NCBI GenBank assembly: GCA_964019335.1
Contig: OZ025693.1
Coordinates: forward strand, 372,001 to 436,000
DNA from: Diplonema japonicum
Taxonomy: Eukaryota; Euglenozoa; Diplonemea; Diplonemida; Diplonemidae
DNA length: 64,000 bases
Direction: 5' to 3'
Numbering within the stretch: position 1 is the stretch's first letter; each line of letters starts with the position of its first letter. The notes below the pieces were generated by a model. It had not been told where the DNA came from. It made no database searches and saw only the letters and a list, made by a program, of their open reading frames with translations. Positions 19,591 through 30,553 of this stretch are shown here, piece after piece. The position numbers and the translations under genes were made by a program.

Positions 19591-21374
19591 TTAACCATCT
19601 ACCAACGGACCATTTTTGCCCACCAGGGGGGAAATTTTCAAAACTTCAAAAAAAGCTATTCTAGCGCAACGCCGGGGCTATATGCCCCCGGAAATGCCTC
19701 CAGTCCCAATTCTAGAGAGAGGGTGCCCACAGCAGGGCCCACCCCCACAACATTGTCAAAAATATCGTTCCTGAAGTGCTCGAGAGGGGGTACAAAAAAC
19801 AAGTCAAAAAAAATCGACTGTAAAATTCTATAAAAAGCTATTTAAGGCCTTCTTGACGCGGTTCGTACGTGCCCCAGGGCTGGGGAACTTCTTTTTTGAC
19901 CCCGGGAGGGGTTTCTGGGGGTATCCCCGGCAAGGTGGCAGTCTTTGAAGCACGGAGTCACGCAAAGTTGTACCAAGCAGGCTGAACACTGAAATAGGGG
20001 TCTTTTCGACTTGAAATGCTTGCACCGCACGTTGCACTACTTTTTCGGGGAAATGGTCCCAGAAGGTACTGTCACGGCGCATTGGGGTCTCAGAGCACTC
20101 GTTCTGTGTTTCGGGGCATGGTATTGGGGCAGCCTGCTCTGTAGTTGACTTTATCTGTTGTTTAGACTGCCTCCCTAGTAGCCCTTCGATGACTGCCTCT
20201 TTGAAAGGCGCCAATACACTGTCGTTCATACTCAGGGTGTTGGGGGGCAAGGCTTCTTTCCAACAAGCCAAGCATTCGCCAGAGATTTACCTAACAAGTA
20301 CGAAAATACTTTTAGGGGCCACTTCGAAGTCATAAGGGTGCGTTTATGGCGTTTTGTCACAGCGTCACCCAGCGTCGGTTCCGCCCATTGCGGTGTTGTA
20401 AATATGCACTTGGTGGGGAACAAGATGTCCTTTCCGGCTTTCATTCTCTTTTGGCGGACGGTCAAATTTGACTTCACTGGAACATCCAACGTCGATAGAA
20501 AGCGCACAGGCTTGATGTCATGCCACGTTGTGGTGCAAAGGATGCTCGCGTGCTGGTGGAACTGTGTCCCCACGGGATGCGCGTCCTTGGGCTTGCGGCC
20601 TCGCTTCTTTGGGGCATCCATGATCTCCGGGAGGCCTTCGCGATAGGTAGAAGTCAGCACGCTTGTTTGTTTCGCTGTGGAAACACAGATTTCCCAGAAT
20701 AGTCAAAAAGCGGTCTCTTGACATGACGGTGGCGTACCCAGGGGTGTAGTTGAGAAACGTGGAGCCAGTGCACCAGTAATCAGAATAATCTGGCTTGATC
20801 CTAGGAAGGTACGCAGAGAAGCAGCATCGAGATCCAGGGAGACACCTTTTTTAGCCGCATTTGCCACATTGTTCGAAGTTATGACCCGAATAAAGTTTGG
20901 GACGAGCAGTTGGGAGAATATATGGTATGGCGTTGAGCCTTTGATGTCAAAACAGGGTCCACAAGGATTCCGATCTTCACGAAACCGGATGCCTTCCAAC
21001 TGCTCCGGCTTTGCCGTCCAATCACCCTGCTGGGACTCGGAATCGGTCGAATTCGTGTCAGAATCACTGTTTGTATCAAAATTGCATAATAGGGATGAGC
21101 CATCAGTGCTGCCATCACTCATGACGTCCTCTTCCGGCCTCTTTCCGGGCGCCTTTTTTTGAAGTGATTTTTAAGGGTAAATTTGGGCTGGCGTTTTTTT
21201 TTATTTTTTCATTTTCTTGTTAAGTTAGGGCAGCATTTAGTTTATATTTTTCATATTTTCCGCGCAGGACCCCGCCGGCAAGAAAAGGCCGGGCCGTATT
21301 GCATTGAAAGCCCTTTGCGTAAAAGATTTTTTTTCAAATCGTCTATATATAGACGCTCGTTGATAGATGGTTAA
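19591..21374. mobile_element. piggyBac-type element A (1,784 bp, defective)
   Basis: Bounded by TTAA at both ends with perfect terminal inverted repeats: left TTAACCATCTACCAACG, right CGTTGATAGATGGTTAA (one Y/R difference). TTAA target duplication is the piggyBac hallmark. It encodes minus-strand piggyBac-like protein fragments. A close copy (element B) is at 27669-29437 and a short derivative is at 42847-43117. Confidence 0.88.
19830..21122 (-). pseudogene. piggyBac transposase relic (element A)
   Basis: Fragments in several frames. The N-terminal part has PYHIFSQLLVPNFIRVITSN and MSRDRFLTILGNLCFHSE (family region before the catalytic core). It is followed directly by PKKRGRKPKDAH, VRFLSTLDV and KWPLKVFSYLLGKS, then a C-terminal Cys-rich zinc-ribbon region CKHFKSKRPLFQCSACLVQL. 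The segment that should hold the first catalytic Asp residues is missing, and a further ~32-base deletion relative to copy B removes the LSMDLDIKPDYSDYW region. Not functional. Confidence 0.8.
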
Positions 21375-21489
21375 CTGCAAAATCTCATTATTTAACTAGT
21401 TAAATAATGGCGATTTCGCGTTAAATAATGAGTCCCCTAGTGAGTGAAGAAAATGAGTGAAATAAAATTGAATAAAAAAAAAGAGAAAA

Positions 21490-22242
21490 ATAGCTATTTA
21501 CTGCCAACAAGTAATGACTTTGCCGTTACCTCGAGGTTCCGCATTTTACCGTCGAGGGCCCGCAGGGCCCGAGATGGTAAAATGCGGAACCGAGAGGTCG
21601 GTAAAGCATTACTTGGCGGTAGGTAAGTGGTTTTATTTCACGACACTCTGAAATTACTTCACCACGAGGGGCACAAAGGGGTGACAAGGGGTACAACAAG
21701 AGAGGGGTTACAAAGGTTACAATACAAGTTGTTTTTCCTCCTTTTGTTGACTAAGAGCTGCCGCTGTCGCTGGCATTGCCACTGTCACCATCTCTAATCA
21801 GGCCTTCCCATACCTAGCGCGGCCGCTGGCTCCTTTTTTTCTGCTGCTTCGGTATTTTGAAGTCTTTTGGGGGTGCTTGGGTAAGCTGACTAAGTTACCC
21901 TTACCCACAGAAGAGTTACCCACAGAAACTGGGAACAAGGCCTAGCCAAAAGTGGGCAAATTGGGAGGAAAAAGTAGTCCAACTTGGAACTGAGCCGAGG
22001 CAAAAGTTGGCCAATTGAGCTGAACCTGGGGGGAAATAGCAAACTGAGAGGAAAAAGTAGCCCCACTGGGAACCGAACCGAGGCAAAAAATGGCCTACCG
22101 AGGCATATTATTTAACGGAAACCCCCTATTACTTCACGGAAAACAGGCCATTATTTCACCGTGAAGTAATGAGATTTAGCGTGAAGTAATGGGCCCCCCA
22201 GTGCGTGAAGTAATTTCTGAAGAGTGAAATAAAAACGTTAAT
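21490..22242. repeat. Fold-back element E2
   Basis: Starts TAGCTATTTACTGCCAACAA. Its first 135 bases form a strong hairpin: GGTTCCGCATTTTACC near 21533 pairs with GGTAAAATGCGGAACC near 21577, extended by partner arms around CAAGTAATG and CATTACTTGG. The distal end has CGTGAAGTAATG repeats and GAAGAGTGAAATAAAAA. No ORF of note. Confidence 0.7.
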
Positions 22243-22277
22243 TCTTCTTCTTCCCCCCCCCCCCACAACCAAATTCA

Positions 22278-23765
22278 TCACAACTTCGCGTCGGGTTTCC
22301 AACTCCACGCCTTCAACACGGCGTCACGGACGCGGTTCTGCAACACAGGTTTAGGGGAGTTTCCCCTTCCAAAAACGGCAGTGGGCCGTGTTGTAGAGTT
22401 GTGGGGAGCCCATGATATCGAAGGAGTCGACGGGTTCAGGGTTCGAACAAAGGAACCCCAACAGTCCATTACCGCCTGCGACAGACTAGCTACGTTGGGG
22501 TGTTCGCCAATAAAACTACCGATGCCGGGGGAGGCAAAGGTACCGAAGACCAAAGGTATGTCCATCAAATGCGAGGCTTTGAGACGACCGGAACCTTCCC
22601 ATTCAAGATGATAGCTGAACGCAGTTCCCTTGAACGTGTCAAGCATTCTGTTGTGCGGCAGGAAGAACATCATATCAGTGCGTGTCTGCGACAAGACATC
22701 TCTGTTGGAAAACCCCTGGCTTTCCCTCTCGATTTCGTTCAAAACCCTTTCAGCAGGCTCGGCTGTCTCGGTTCCCAACCGTTTCATAACCGAGCTCAAA
22801 ATCGTTTCCCTCTTAATTTCCCCTTTAATGCCGTCGATCCACAAATTGAATTCGTCCTTGTTCGTCCCAGACAGCACGGCAACATTTTCCCCAACACCTT
22901 GTTCAAATGCTTTGAATGGGTGTGGGAGGAATCCTCCTGGTACGTAGACCGGCGACATGTTGATCAGACCAATGTTCATGTCTTGTTCTGCTTTGAGTAA
23001 AACGTGTGCGGGGATCTTTCGAAGCGTGTCTGCGGTGAGCTCTTCCTTAGAAACCCCGAGCTTCTTGGCGTATTCCTGTGCTTGTTTTTCGGCTAACTTT
23101 ACAGAATAAACAGCGGGTGCACCGCTTTGCAGAATCGCGCCACGGAAGAGGTCTTTCGTAACGGTGTCTTTCATAGACAACAAACAGCCAACTGACATTG
23201 CACCAGCGGACTCTCCCATTATGGTGACCTTGCTGGGATCACCCCCGAAGTGGGATATTTCGTTTTGAACCCATTCCAATGCGAGGATTTGGTCCAGGAT
23301 GCCTAGATTGGGTGGGATGCCCGATTTTTTAGTGTACAGAAAGCCGAACACGCCAACACGGTAGTTGAGGCTAACTACGATGACATCTTGTGTTTTGACG
23401 AAGTTCGAAGGTTCGTAGAAGGCGGTGTGCCCGCTTCCCATTGAAAAGGCGCCGCCGTGGATCCACACCAAGACAGGGATCGGTTTGTTTTTTAAAGGTG
23501 CTGTGACGTTAACGGTCAGGCAGTCCTCGCCCATTGCACTGCCCGACCTTAGAGGTACGGTAAACGAATCGGGTGTTTTGACTTGCATGGCATCTTTGCC
23601 TACAGCACTGCAGTTCAACGCTCCACGCCATGCCTGTGCTGGGGTTGGTTCACGGAATCTCAGGTTGCCTACGGGTGGCTGAGCATATGGAATTCCTAAG
23701 AACTGCCTTACCCCGTTATGTATGCAGCCGTTGACCACTCCTCTTGATGTTTTGATACTCAGCAT
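22278..23765 (-). CDS. Type-B carboxylesterase
   Basis: Intronless ORF. The ATG at 23765 (MLSIKTSRGVVNG) gives 495 residues; an upstream ATG at 23834 would add 23 residues read from the 42-base repeat, so the shorter form is preferred. Alpha/beta-hydrolase signatures are complete: FLGIPYAQPPVGNLRF, EDCLTVNV, oxyanion WIHGGAFSMGSG, nucleophile TIMGESAGAMS, acid SGTNKDEFN and base SHLMDIPLVFG. It should hydrolyse carboxylic esters; the substrate is unknown. No signal peptide is evident. It is the only intact-looking non-mobile gene in the transposon island, with fold-back element E2 downstream of its stop and a MITE-like element upstream of its start. Confidence 0.88.
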   Translation of the reverse strand: MLSIKTSRGVVNGCIHNGVRQFLGIPYAQPPVGNLRFREPTPAQAWRGALNCSAVGKDAMQVKTPDSFTVPLRSGSAMGEDCLTVNVTAPLKNKPIPVLVWIHGGAFSMGSGHTAFYEPSNFVKTQDVIVVSLNYRVGVFGFLYTKKSGIPPNLGILDQILALEWVQNEISHFGGDPSKVTIMGESAGAMSVGCLLSMKDTVTKDLFRGAILQSGAPAVYSVKLAEKQAQEYAKKLGVSKEELTADTLRKIPAHVLLKAEQDMNIGLINMSPVYVPGGFLPHPFKAFEQGVGENVAVLSGTNKDEFNLWIDGIKGEIKRETILSSVMKRLGTETAEPAERVLNEIERESQGFSNRDVLSQTRTDMMFFLPHNRMLDTFKGTAFSYHLEWEGSGRLKASHLMDIPLVFGTFASPGIGSFIGEHPNVASLSQAVMDCWGSFVRTLNPSTPSISWAPHNSTTRPTAVFGRGNSPKPVLQNRVRDAVLKAWSWKPDAKL

Positions 23766-23790
23766 TTCCCCTCCTTGTTCAAGCAAATAA

Positions 23791-23832
23791 AGATGTCTTT
23801 GAAGGGAACCTGCAGTATGTGACAGGATCGCC
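23791..23832 (-). repeat. Conserved ~42-base motif, copy 2
   Basis: Minus-strand GGCGATCCTGTCACATACTG then CAGGTTCCCTTCAAAGACATC. It lies 26 bases upstream of the preferred carboxylesterase ATG. Confidence 0.6.
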
Positions 23833-23845
23833 AATAAATAAGATA

Positions 23846-24512
23846 CATAGTATACAGGGTTAACCGATCACCTTCGGGTTTTTTGATGGGTTTATCCCCG
23901 TTGATGATCGGGTCGTGATTGGTCCAAAACCTATATTTCGGATATAACCTTACCAAGTTCTTTGGTATGCGTTCTTTTTCTTTCAATCGATTGTTATATG
24001 TACTTATAAAATAAAATACACCAGGACCATGCTCATTTTCTTTTTTCAAAACCCCTATTTGAGCCATTCCCACCTCTTATGCAGTTTTGAGAAAACTGGT
24101 TTTCAGACTGTATCGTCCAAGGAAAACCCCGCTTTTCAGGAAAATAATCCTTTTCCATGCCGTTTCAATGCTCCCTGGGGCCGGCTTCGTGTATCTGGGA
24201 GATCCGGGAGACAAATAGAAGGGTTATAACAAGCATGGTTGCATGTGCTCTCCTCCCGTTTTAATTATTGACTTTTTTTTGATTTCGCTCCCAATTACAA
24301 CCCGCCAGAAACAAGGCACCAGCTTTTCGGAAAATAATCTTTTTCTAAGTCGTTTTGATGTTCCCTGGGGTCGGCTTTGTGTATCTAGGGGCCTGGGAGA
24401 CGAATAGAAGGGGTTTAAGCTTGGTTGCATGCTCGCCTTTCATTTGACGTTAATTTAAAACTCGGTTGTAATTAAATACCCGTGGGAGATCGGTTAACCC
24501 TGGATACTATGG
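23846..24512. mobile_element. MITE-like element with 25-base inverted ends
   Basis: Left end ATAGTATACAGGGTTAACCG and right end (reverse complement) ATAGTATCCAGGGTTAACCG are matching inverted repeats about 660 bases apart, both containing TTAA. No coding capacity. Inside, the segments near 24138-24245 and 24318-24435 are diverged direct duplicates (CTCCCTGGGGCCGGCTTCGT versus TTCCCTGGGGTCGGCTTTGT). Confidence 0.6.
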
Positions 24513-24658
24513 GGGGGGAGGAAAGAAAAAAGAAAAAAGAGTCGGTTGATTGTTGCTTGTGCGCAGCCGGGATTAACCTGTAGAAGGATAAGCCCAACAA
24601 TGGTACCACTACTCTTTTTAGCAATAACAATTCATTATCAATATATTGTTTTTCTTGC

Positions 24659-24689
<31 letters not shown>

Positions 24690-24692
24690 TGG

Positions 24693-26256
24693 CATCGTTT
24701 CAAAAACCCCCCCCCAAAATGAGGCCAATTGACACTTTCAATATTTCTCTAAGTACTTTTTCCCAAAGAAAAAAAATTCTACAACTTTCCCGGCCCAGGT
24801 TAGGAAAGAAAACACCCCAGAAAATGGGAAAGTGAGTGTTAATAGTACCCAAAAATGGGTTTTTTCACTTTGCACAAATTCAGTAAAAGAGGGGGTGGCA
24901 AAAATGGATGCTTTTAAACTTGCTGTTGAGAAGCTAGGGGTAAAAAAAAATGGTATTCGGACCGAGAAAGGGTAAATGGGAACACCACGGCGATCAGGAC
25001 ACTTGCCACAGAGGTTTTTGAGAAGCTCAGTGGCAACGACTGTGCTGCACTAGTTTGTGACGTAGTGTGTAAAGGGGAACTTCTAGCGGCACTTCTGCTA
25101 TCATTTTCTGGTTGATTTAGTAGCCAACAAGACACCACACGGCGCCAATTGGTCAGAGGCATGAGGCTTGACCACATCACACATGATGAAATAAGGGCAG
25201 CTGGCTTACTGTTGGAAAAGTCTTGTTCCACAGTAGCATGGGCACAGAAAAAAATAAGGAAAAAAATGGAGTGGATACTCTGGACTGACGGTGGACGTCA
25301 CTTTCGTGCAAAGGAATTTTGCTACTTTGTTCTTTTTGGTCTTCGTTATGTATCTCCCGATCGGACGTTTTCCCTGTGGTTTCTGGGGGAGAAACACGGC
25401 AAAAACAACAGGGACAGCCACTTTGGTGTGCTCTCTCGTGTTTGGTTTTGGGTGCCTCGTTCCACAACAATTAAAACTGTGGAACAAATAGCTAACATCA
25501 CCAATACGATACAGTGTGCCGTGCATGTAGTTACTGATGTCTTTGGCCCGTACAAAAAGAAAATTCTTGAGTTTCCGGATTTTACAGGTGCATATGAGCT
25601 CAGGAGCACACCGGAGGGTGTATTTGCTACGTGTGCGTCCACGAGCTAGAAGGAACTAAAGTACATCATCAAAGAACTCGATGCAGACAGGGCAGAGAAA
25701 AGGCCCCCAGTCTAAGAATCTTGTGATGAGTATGAGGACGTTCCTGATAGCCTTCCCGGACTTGAAAAACGAGAAAGAATGGTAACCAAATTACAAAAAT
25801 ACTCGCCACCCCATGACAAGCCCAAAGCACAAGTACACGTATGAATGAGCCTCTTAAAACCCCCCCAAAATGCGGTAGAAGGCCTAATAGTATGAAAAAG
25901 AAACGAGGTCGCCCACTCAGCAGCAGCACATCTCAGCCGCAGAAGACTAGGAAATGAAGGTTTCCACTTCCAACATCATTTCAGCCACCTTCTAGCAGTG
26001 AGTTTCGCTATTTCTTGCTATTGAAAGCATAATCTCTGACTTTACCAAAACCACTAAAACCCGATTTTGACCCTAAGACTGAATTTTTCATAGGTCAAAA
26101 TAGCACCCTTGAGCGATTTCTGACCCGGGTTCTTTCCTAATATGGGCCGGGAAATATGGAGAATTTTTTTTAAAGGGGGCGGCATGCCCAAAGATGCAAC
26201 GAAAGTGTCAATTGGCCTCATTTTGGGGGGGGGGGGGGTTTTGAAATCGACCCATA
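24693..26256. mobile_element. 1.56-kb inverted-repeat element Z1
   Basis: Both ends carry the same inverted sequence (ATGAGGCCAATTGACACTTTC inwards; TTTCAAAACCCCCC outwards) and both abut (TA)n runs. A long reverse-complement copy (Z2) lies at 36957-38431. The internal plus-strand ORF at 25149-25649 is shared by the two copies. Confidence 0.7.
25149..25649 (+). pseudogene. Protein fragment of element Z1, possible transposase
   Basis: 166-residue ORF with WTDGGRHFRAKEF and GEKHGKNNRDSHFGVLSR. Spaced D...HF and HGK...D motifs of this kind would fit a DDE-type transposase core, but I cannot place it in a family. A short in-frame start at 24904 (MDAFKLAVEKLGV) lies before it in a different frame, so the gene is broken or spliced. 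Confidence 0.4.
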
Positions 26257-26282
26257 TATATATATATATATGCGTTAAAGGA

Positions 26283-26483
26283 GGCCGGTTGATTATAACC
26301 TGCCACCCTCATGGCAAAACAAGCATCGCAATTGAAAGAACGGCAACAGGTACACTATATATGTCATCTTCCTATGGTTGCATGCTGCCCTTTTTTTTTG
26401 CTCAAATAATCAAAACAAGAAATTTTCAGAGGTGCCCAAAAAAGTGTTGACATTTTTTTTCAGACGAGCTCATATATTGTTCA

Positions 26484-26520
<37 letters not shown>
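26283..26520. repeat. Dispersed repeat with long poly-A, copy 1
   Basis: CCTGCCACCCTCATGGCAAA, GAAAGAACGGCAACAGGTAC and AGTGTTGACATTTTTTTT recur at 30098-30300. This copy ends in about 34 A residues, suggesting retroposition. Confidence 0.6.
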
Positions 26521-26523
<3 letters not shown>

Positions 26524-26635
26524 CTATGAAAGGAACGAAGTGGTTAGCAACGGCCCGCCGCGGTGGCGTGCCTACCTTATGATGCTCCCTTTTTGGGGTC
26601 GTTCCCTGCTACCCACCGTAGTGCCTAGCTGTCGT

Positions 26636-27004
26636 TTATATCTTCCAATCTTTTCTTTCCGGTAATCTTCTCTCAGTCCTTTCAGCTTGGTCGCCGTCAG
26701 CCGATGCAAACAGGGCCCTCCTATCAAAGCCAACGACGTGGTCGCGGCCAATGGATCGTAGTGATCTCACGTTCTTGCATGACTGCGCCGGAAAAGCGCG
26801 TCTCCTCTTCTCCCTCACCCATGTCGCTTGCAGCGTATCCAGGATCCGCTTGATCCTCACCGCCTTCTTGTCGATGTCAACCGTCGTGTTGATGTTAACC
26901 CCCAGCGTCTTCTTCGTGTAGCACCCGAAGTCAATCGCCAGCTCGATCGCCGACACGGACGTTCCCTCCTCCGCCCACCGCAGCGCAGCCAGCCATCTCA
27001 GCAC
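26636..27004 (-). pseudogene. C-terminal module of a LINE-like retroelement (relic)
   Basis: 122-residue ORF containing WLAALRWAEEGTSVSAIELA and IDFG..TKKTLG. It resembles the ORF at 41192-42010 (WLKSLRW...TSVTTMELAVDYE) and the shorter relic at 30592-31045. The W-L-x(n)-ELAxDF layout is common after the RT/RNase H region of some non-LTR retrotransposons; no RT domain is visible, so this is an inference. Confidence 0.35.
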
Positions 27005-27420
27005 CTGATCACCATACTCCCTGCGGGGTCAGCTTGAGCTTGTACAGTTCCACAACCTTTGGCGCCTCGAAACGCCTTCCTTTTTCTTGTTCAAGCAAAA
27101 AGAGAAAAAAAAAGAATCATCATAGTGTGCGGAAGGTGATAAATTTCTACTCAGCATCGATGGTTAGATGCCTGCGCTTCCTCACGGACGACGTGGTGGT
27201 TAAAAAAAAAAAAAGAACATGCGCCGCTGTGGCGGAAAAAAGTTCTCTTGAGTCATTATTCAATTAGATTTGCAAGAAGAAGAAAAAAAATAATTCTTTA
27301 TGACTATATGTCTTTGTTGTTCGCATGTGAGCTCGTCCAAAAAAAAAAAATAAATAAAAAAAAAAAGAAAGAAAGAGACATTGAAAAAAAAGAGGAAGAA
27401 TGACTTGCTTATAAATCGCC

Positions 27421-27600
27421 TGTCGCACAAGCAACTGCAGGCACAGTCTACTTGATTACAAGGCGCACCTCGGCCGAGTTGTAGCTTCTTCTGCGTTCCG
27501 CGTTACTCAACCCCGGCGACCCAGGTAACCAAGATTCTGCGCTCGTGCAGTTTGCTTGTTCGTCGCCCTGAGCATCTGCAATACGTTGTTCCACTCAGGT
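27421..27600. repeat. GC-rich dispersed repeat R, copy 1
   Basis: Shares GTCTACTTGATTACA, GGCGCACCTCGGCCGAGTTG, TTCTGCGTTCCGCGT and GGTAACCAAGATTCTGC with copies at 40931-41120, 42062-42370 and 44397-44606, and more weakly 32554-32685. Confidence 0.65.
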
Positions 27601-27668
27601 GCCGGAGGGCCACCCTAAGGCGATCCTAGCCTACAGCAACTTTTATCACGCATCCCATACAATACCAA

Positions 27669-29437
27669 TTAACCATCTATCAACGGACCATTTTTGCCCA
27701 CCAGGGGGGTAAATTTTCAAAACTTCAAAAAAAAACTATTCTAGCGCAACGCTGGGGCGTCTCTATTCTAGAGAGAGGGTGCCCACAGCAGGGCCCACCC
27801 CCACAACATTGTCAAAAATATCGTTCCCGAAGTGCTCGAGAGGGGTACAAAAAACAAGTCAAAAAAAATCGACTGTAAAATTCTATAAAAAGCTATTTAA
27901 GGCCTTGACGCGGTTCGTACGTGCCCCAGGGCTGGGGGACTTCTTTTTTGACCCCGAGAGGGGTTTCTGGGGGGGTATCCCCGGCAAGGTGGTAGTCTTT
28001 GAAGCCCGGAGTCACGCAAAGTTGTACCAAGCAGGCTGAACACTGAAATAGGGGTCTTTTCGACTTGAAATGCTTGCACCGCACGTTGCGGGGAAATGGT
28101 CCCAGAAGGTACTGTCGCGTCGCATTGGGGCCTCAGGGCACTCGTTCTGTGTTTCGGGGCATGGTATTGGGGCAGCCTGCTCTGTAGTTGACTTTAGCTG
28201 TTGTTTGGGCAGCCTCCCTAGTAGCCCTTCGATGACTGCCTCTTTGAAAGGCGTGAATCCCTGTCGTTCATACTCAGGGTGTTGGGGGGCAATGCTTCTT
28301 TCCAAACAAGCCGGGTATTTGCCAGAGATTTATCTAACAAGTACGAAAATACTTTCAGGGGCCACTTCGAAGTCATAAGGGTGCGTTATGGCGTTTTGTC
28401 ACAGCGTCACCCAGCGTCGGTTCCGCCCATTGCGGTGTAAATATGCACTTGGTGGGGAGCGGGATGTCCTTTCTGGAGGGCCTCCGGCTTTCATTCTCTT
28501 TTGGCCGACACGCCAAATTTGACTTCACCAGAACATCCAACGTCGACAGAAAGCGCACAGGCTTGATGTCATGCCACGTTGTGGTGCAAAGGATGCTCAC
28601 GTGCTGGTGGAACTGGGTGTCCCCACAGGGTGCGCGTCCTTGGGCTTGCGGCCTCGCTTCTTTGGGGCATCCGTGATCTCCGGGAGGCCTTCGCGATAGG
28701 TAGAAGTCAGCACGCTTGTTTGTTTCGCTGTGGAAACACAGATTTCCCAGAATAGTCAAAAAGCGGTCTCTTGACATGACGGTGGCGTACCCAGGGGTGT
28801 GGTTGAGAGACGTGGAGCCAGTGCGCCAGTAGTCAGAATAATCTGGCTTGATATCCAAGTCCATCGACAAAAGGGCACCTAGGAAGGTATGCAGAGAAGC
28901 AGCATCGAGATCCAGGGAGACACCTTTTTTAGCCGCATTTGCCACATTGTTCGAAGTTATGACCCGAATAACGTTTGGGACGAGCATTTGGGAGAATATA
29001 TGGAATGGCGTTGAGCCTCTGATGTCAAAACAGGGTCCACAAGGATTCCGATCTTCACGAAACCGGATGTCTTCCAACTGCTCCGACTTTGCCGTCCAAT
29101 CACCCTGCTGTGACGGAATGGTCGAATTCGTATCAGAATCACTGTTCGTATCAAAATTGCATAATAGGGATGAGCCATCAGCTACCATCACTCATAATAT
29201 CCTCTTCCGGCCTCTTTCTGGGTGCCCTTTTTTTAAGTGATTTTTAAGGGTAAATTTGGGCTGGCGTTTTTTTTTATTTTTTTCATTTTCTTGCAGCATT
29301 TAGTTTATATTTTTCATATTTTCCGCGTAGGACCCCGGATGCGAGAAGTGTCCGGGCCTTATTGCATTGAAAGCCCTTTGCGCAAAAGATTTTTTTCCAA
29401 ATCGTCTCTATAAAGACGCTCGTTGGTAGATGGTTAA
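27669..29437. mobile_element. piggyBac-type element B (1,769 bp, defective)
   Basis: TTAA plus CCATCTATCAACG at the left and CGTTGGTAGATGG plus TTAA at the right. Sequence is close to element A along its whole length. The transposase reading frame is better preserved than in A but lacks the same catalytic segment. Confidence 0.88.
27893..29191 (-). pseudogene. piggyBac transposase relic (element B)
   Basis: A 272-residue frame (29191-28373) covers the N-terminal region: FHIFSQMLVPNVIRVITSN, LGALLSMDLDIKPDYSDYW and MSRDRFLTILGNLCFHSE. It passes straight into KEARPQAQG and VRFLSTLDV. A second piece (28305-27893) in other frames carries CKHFKSKRPLFQCSACLVQL, the Cys-rich C-terminal domain. The region with the DDD catalytic residues is absent, as in element A. 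Confidence 0.8.
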
Positions 29438-30553
29438 ATAGAGAAAAAAAAAAGCCCATGCACCGAATCCTAACCTCGACTTTGCTGATGTATTTTTATA
29501 TTTCACAGCCGGGGTTAACCTGCAGAAGGATCTTTTTAGCAATAACAATTCATTAACACCTCTCCGCTATTTTCACAAAGTTTTGCCCACAAATTTTATA
29601 TTTCTCTAAGTATACAAATCAAAAGCCATGCCTGGATTTGCTCCAGAAGTGGAATCAAACTCCGAATTAGAAAAGAGGTGCTGTCATTTTTTTTTTTTTT
29701 TTTTTTATTTTCTTTAAGCCCAGCGAAAAATGACAACCCTCAGCAGATGGGTAGAAAATGCATATTTGGCCCAAAGATACCAATGTTGAGCGTGTTAAGT
29801 CTTGGGTTTTCAGCAAAATGATTTCATTTTAAGCCAAGTCCCTTAGGAACCCCTTGAAAAAAGCAAAAAAATAGGGCTTAAAAAACCGGTTTTTTGGGGG
29901 CTATGCAACGCCATATATTTTTCTCTAAGTACTTTTAACAGTAACCTGACCCTGGGTTGTACCCAAGGGTCACAAGTGTGTGTGCACCACTTTTATGCAC
30001 CCTAGGTGCCGCATTTCAAGCTTTAAAATTGCATTTTATTCATTTTCCGCAGTTTTTTTTGACCTCTGTTTTTCGCTTCCCGGGGGCAGCCGGTTGCAAA
30101 ACCTGCCACCCTCATGGCAAAACAGCGTCGCAATTGAAAGAACGGCAACAGGTACACTATATATGTCATTTTCCTTTGGTTGCATGCTGCCCTTTTTTTG
30201 CTCAAATAATCAAAATAAAAAAATTTCGAACTGCCAAAAAAGTGTTGACATTTTTTTTTTCCGGACGAGCTCATATTGTCTTTTTTTGCTCAAGCAAAAA
30301 AAAACTATTCTTTTAACCGAATCGTCCAATACTACCTATAGGCGTTGTTGCAATGACCACCACAGCCATCGTCAACGTGCCAAAAAATGAGCTAAACTCG
30401 CACTGGTGTGAGCTTCAAGTTCGTTGTTCGCACGAGCAAAAAAGGTTTTTAAAAAGTTGCGAAAGTTTTTTGCCCGGCGCAAGTTGCATATAGCTATAAA
30501 ATCTTTTTTTTTGAAAGATAAATATTTGTAACAAAAAAAAATTCGATAAAGCT
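29438..30553. repeat. Mosaic of repeat fragments, no gene
   Basis: 29500-29560 repeats sequence found at 24560-24640 (GATTAACCTG / CTTTTTAGCAATAACAATTC). 30098-30300 is the second copy of the 26283 repeat. Poly-T at 29689-29707. No supported ORF. Confidence 0.5.

Larger units (their letters stand above)
19192..21470. repeat. Fold-back element E1, interrupted by piggyBac element A
   Basis: The left part (19192-19590) begins AGCTATTTATTGCCAACAAA and has a hairpin around GAGGGCCCTGCGGGC-like sequence. The right part (21375-21470) carries TTAAATAATG repeats and ends GTGAAATAAAA. The piggyBac element sits between them at a TTAA. Related to E2 (21490-22242) and E3 (32889-33275). Confidence 0.6.
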
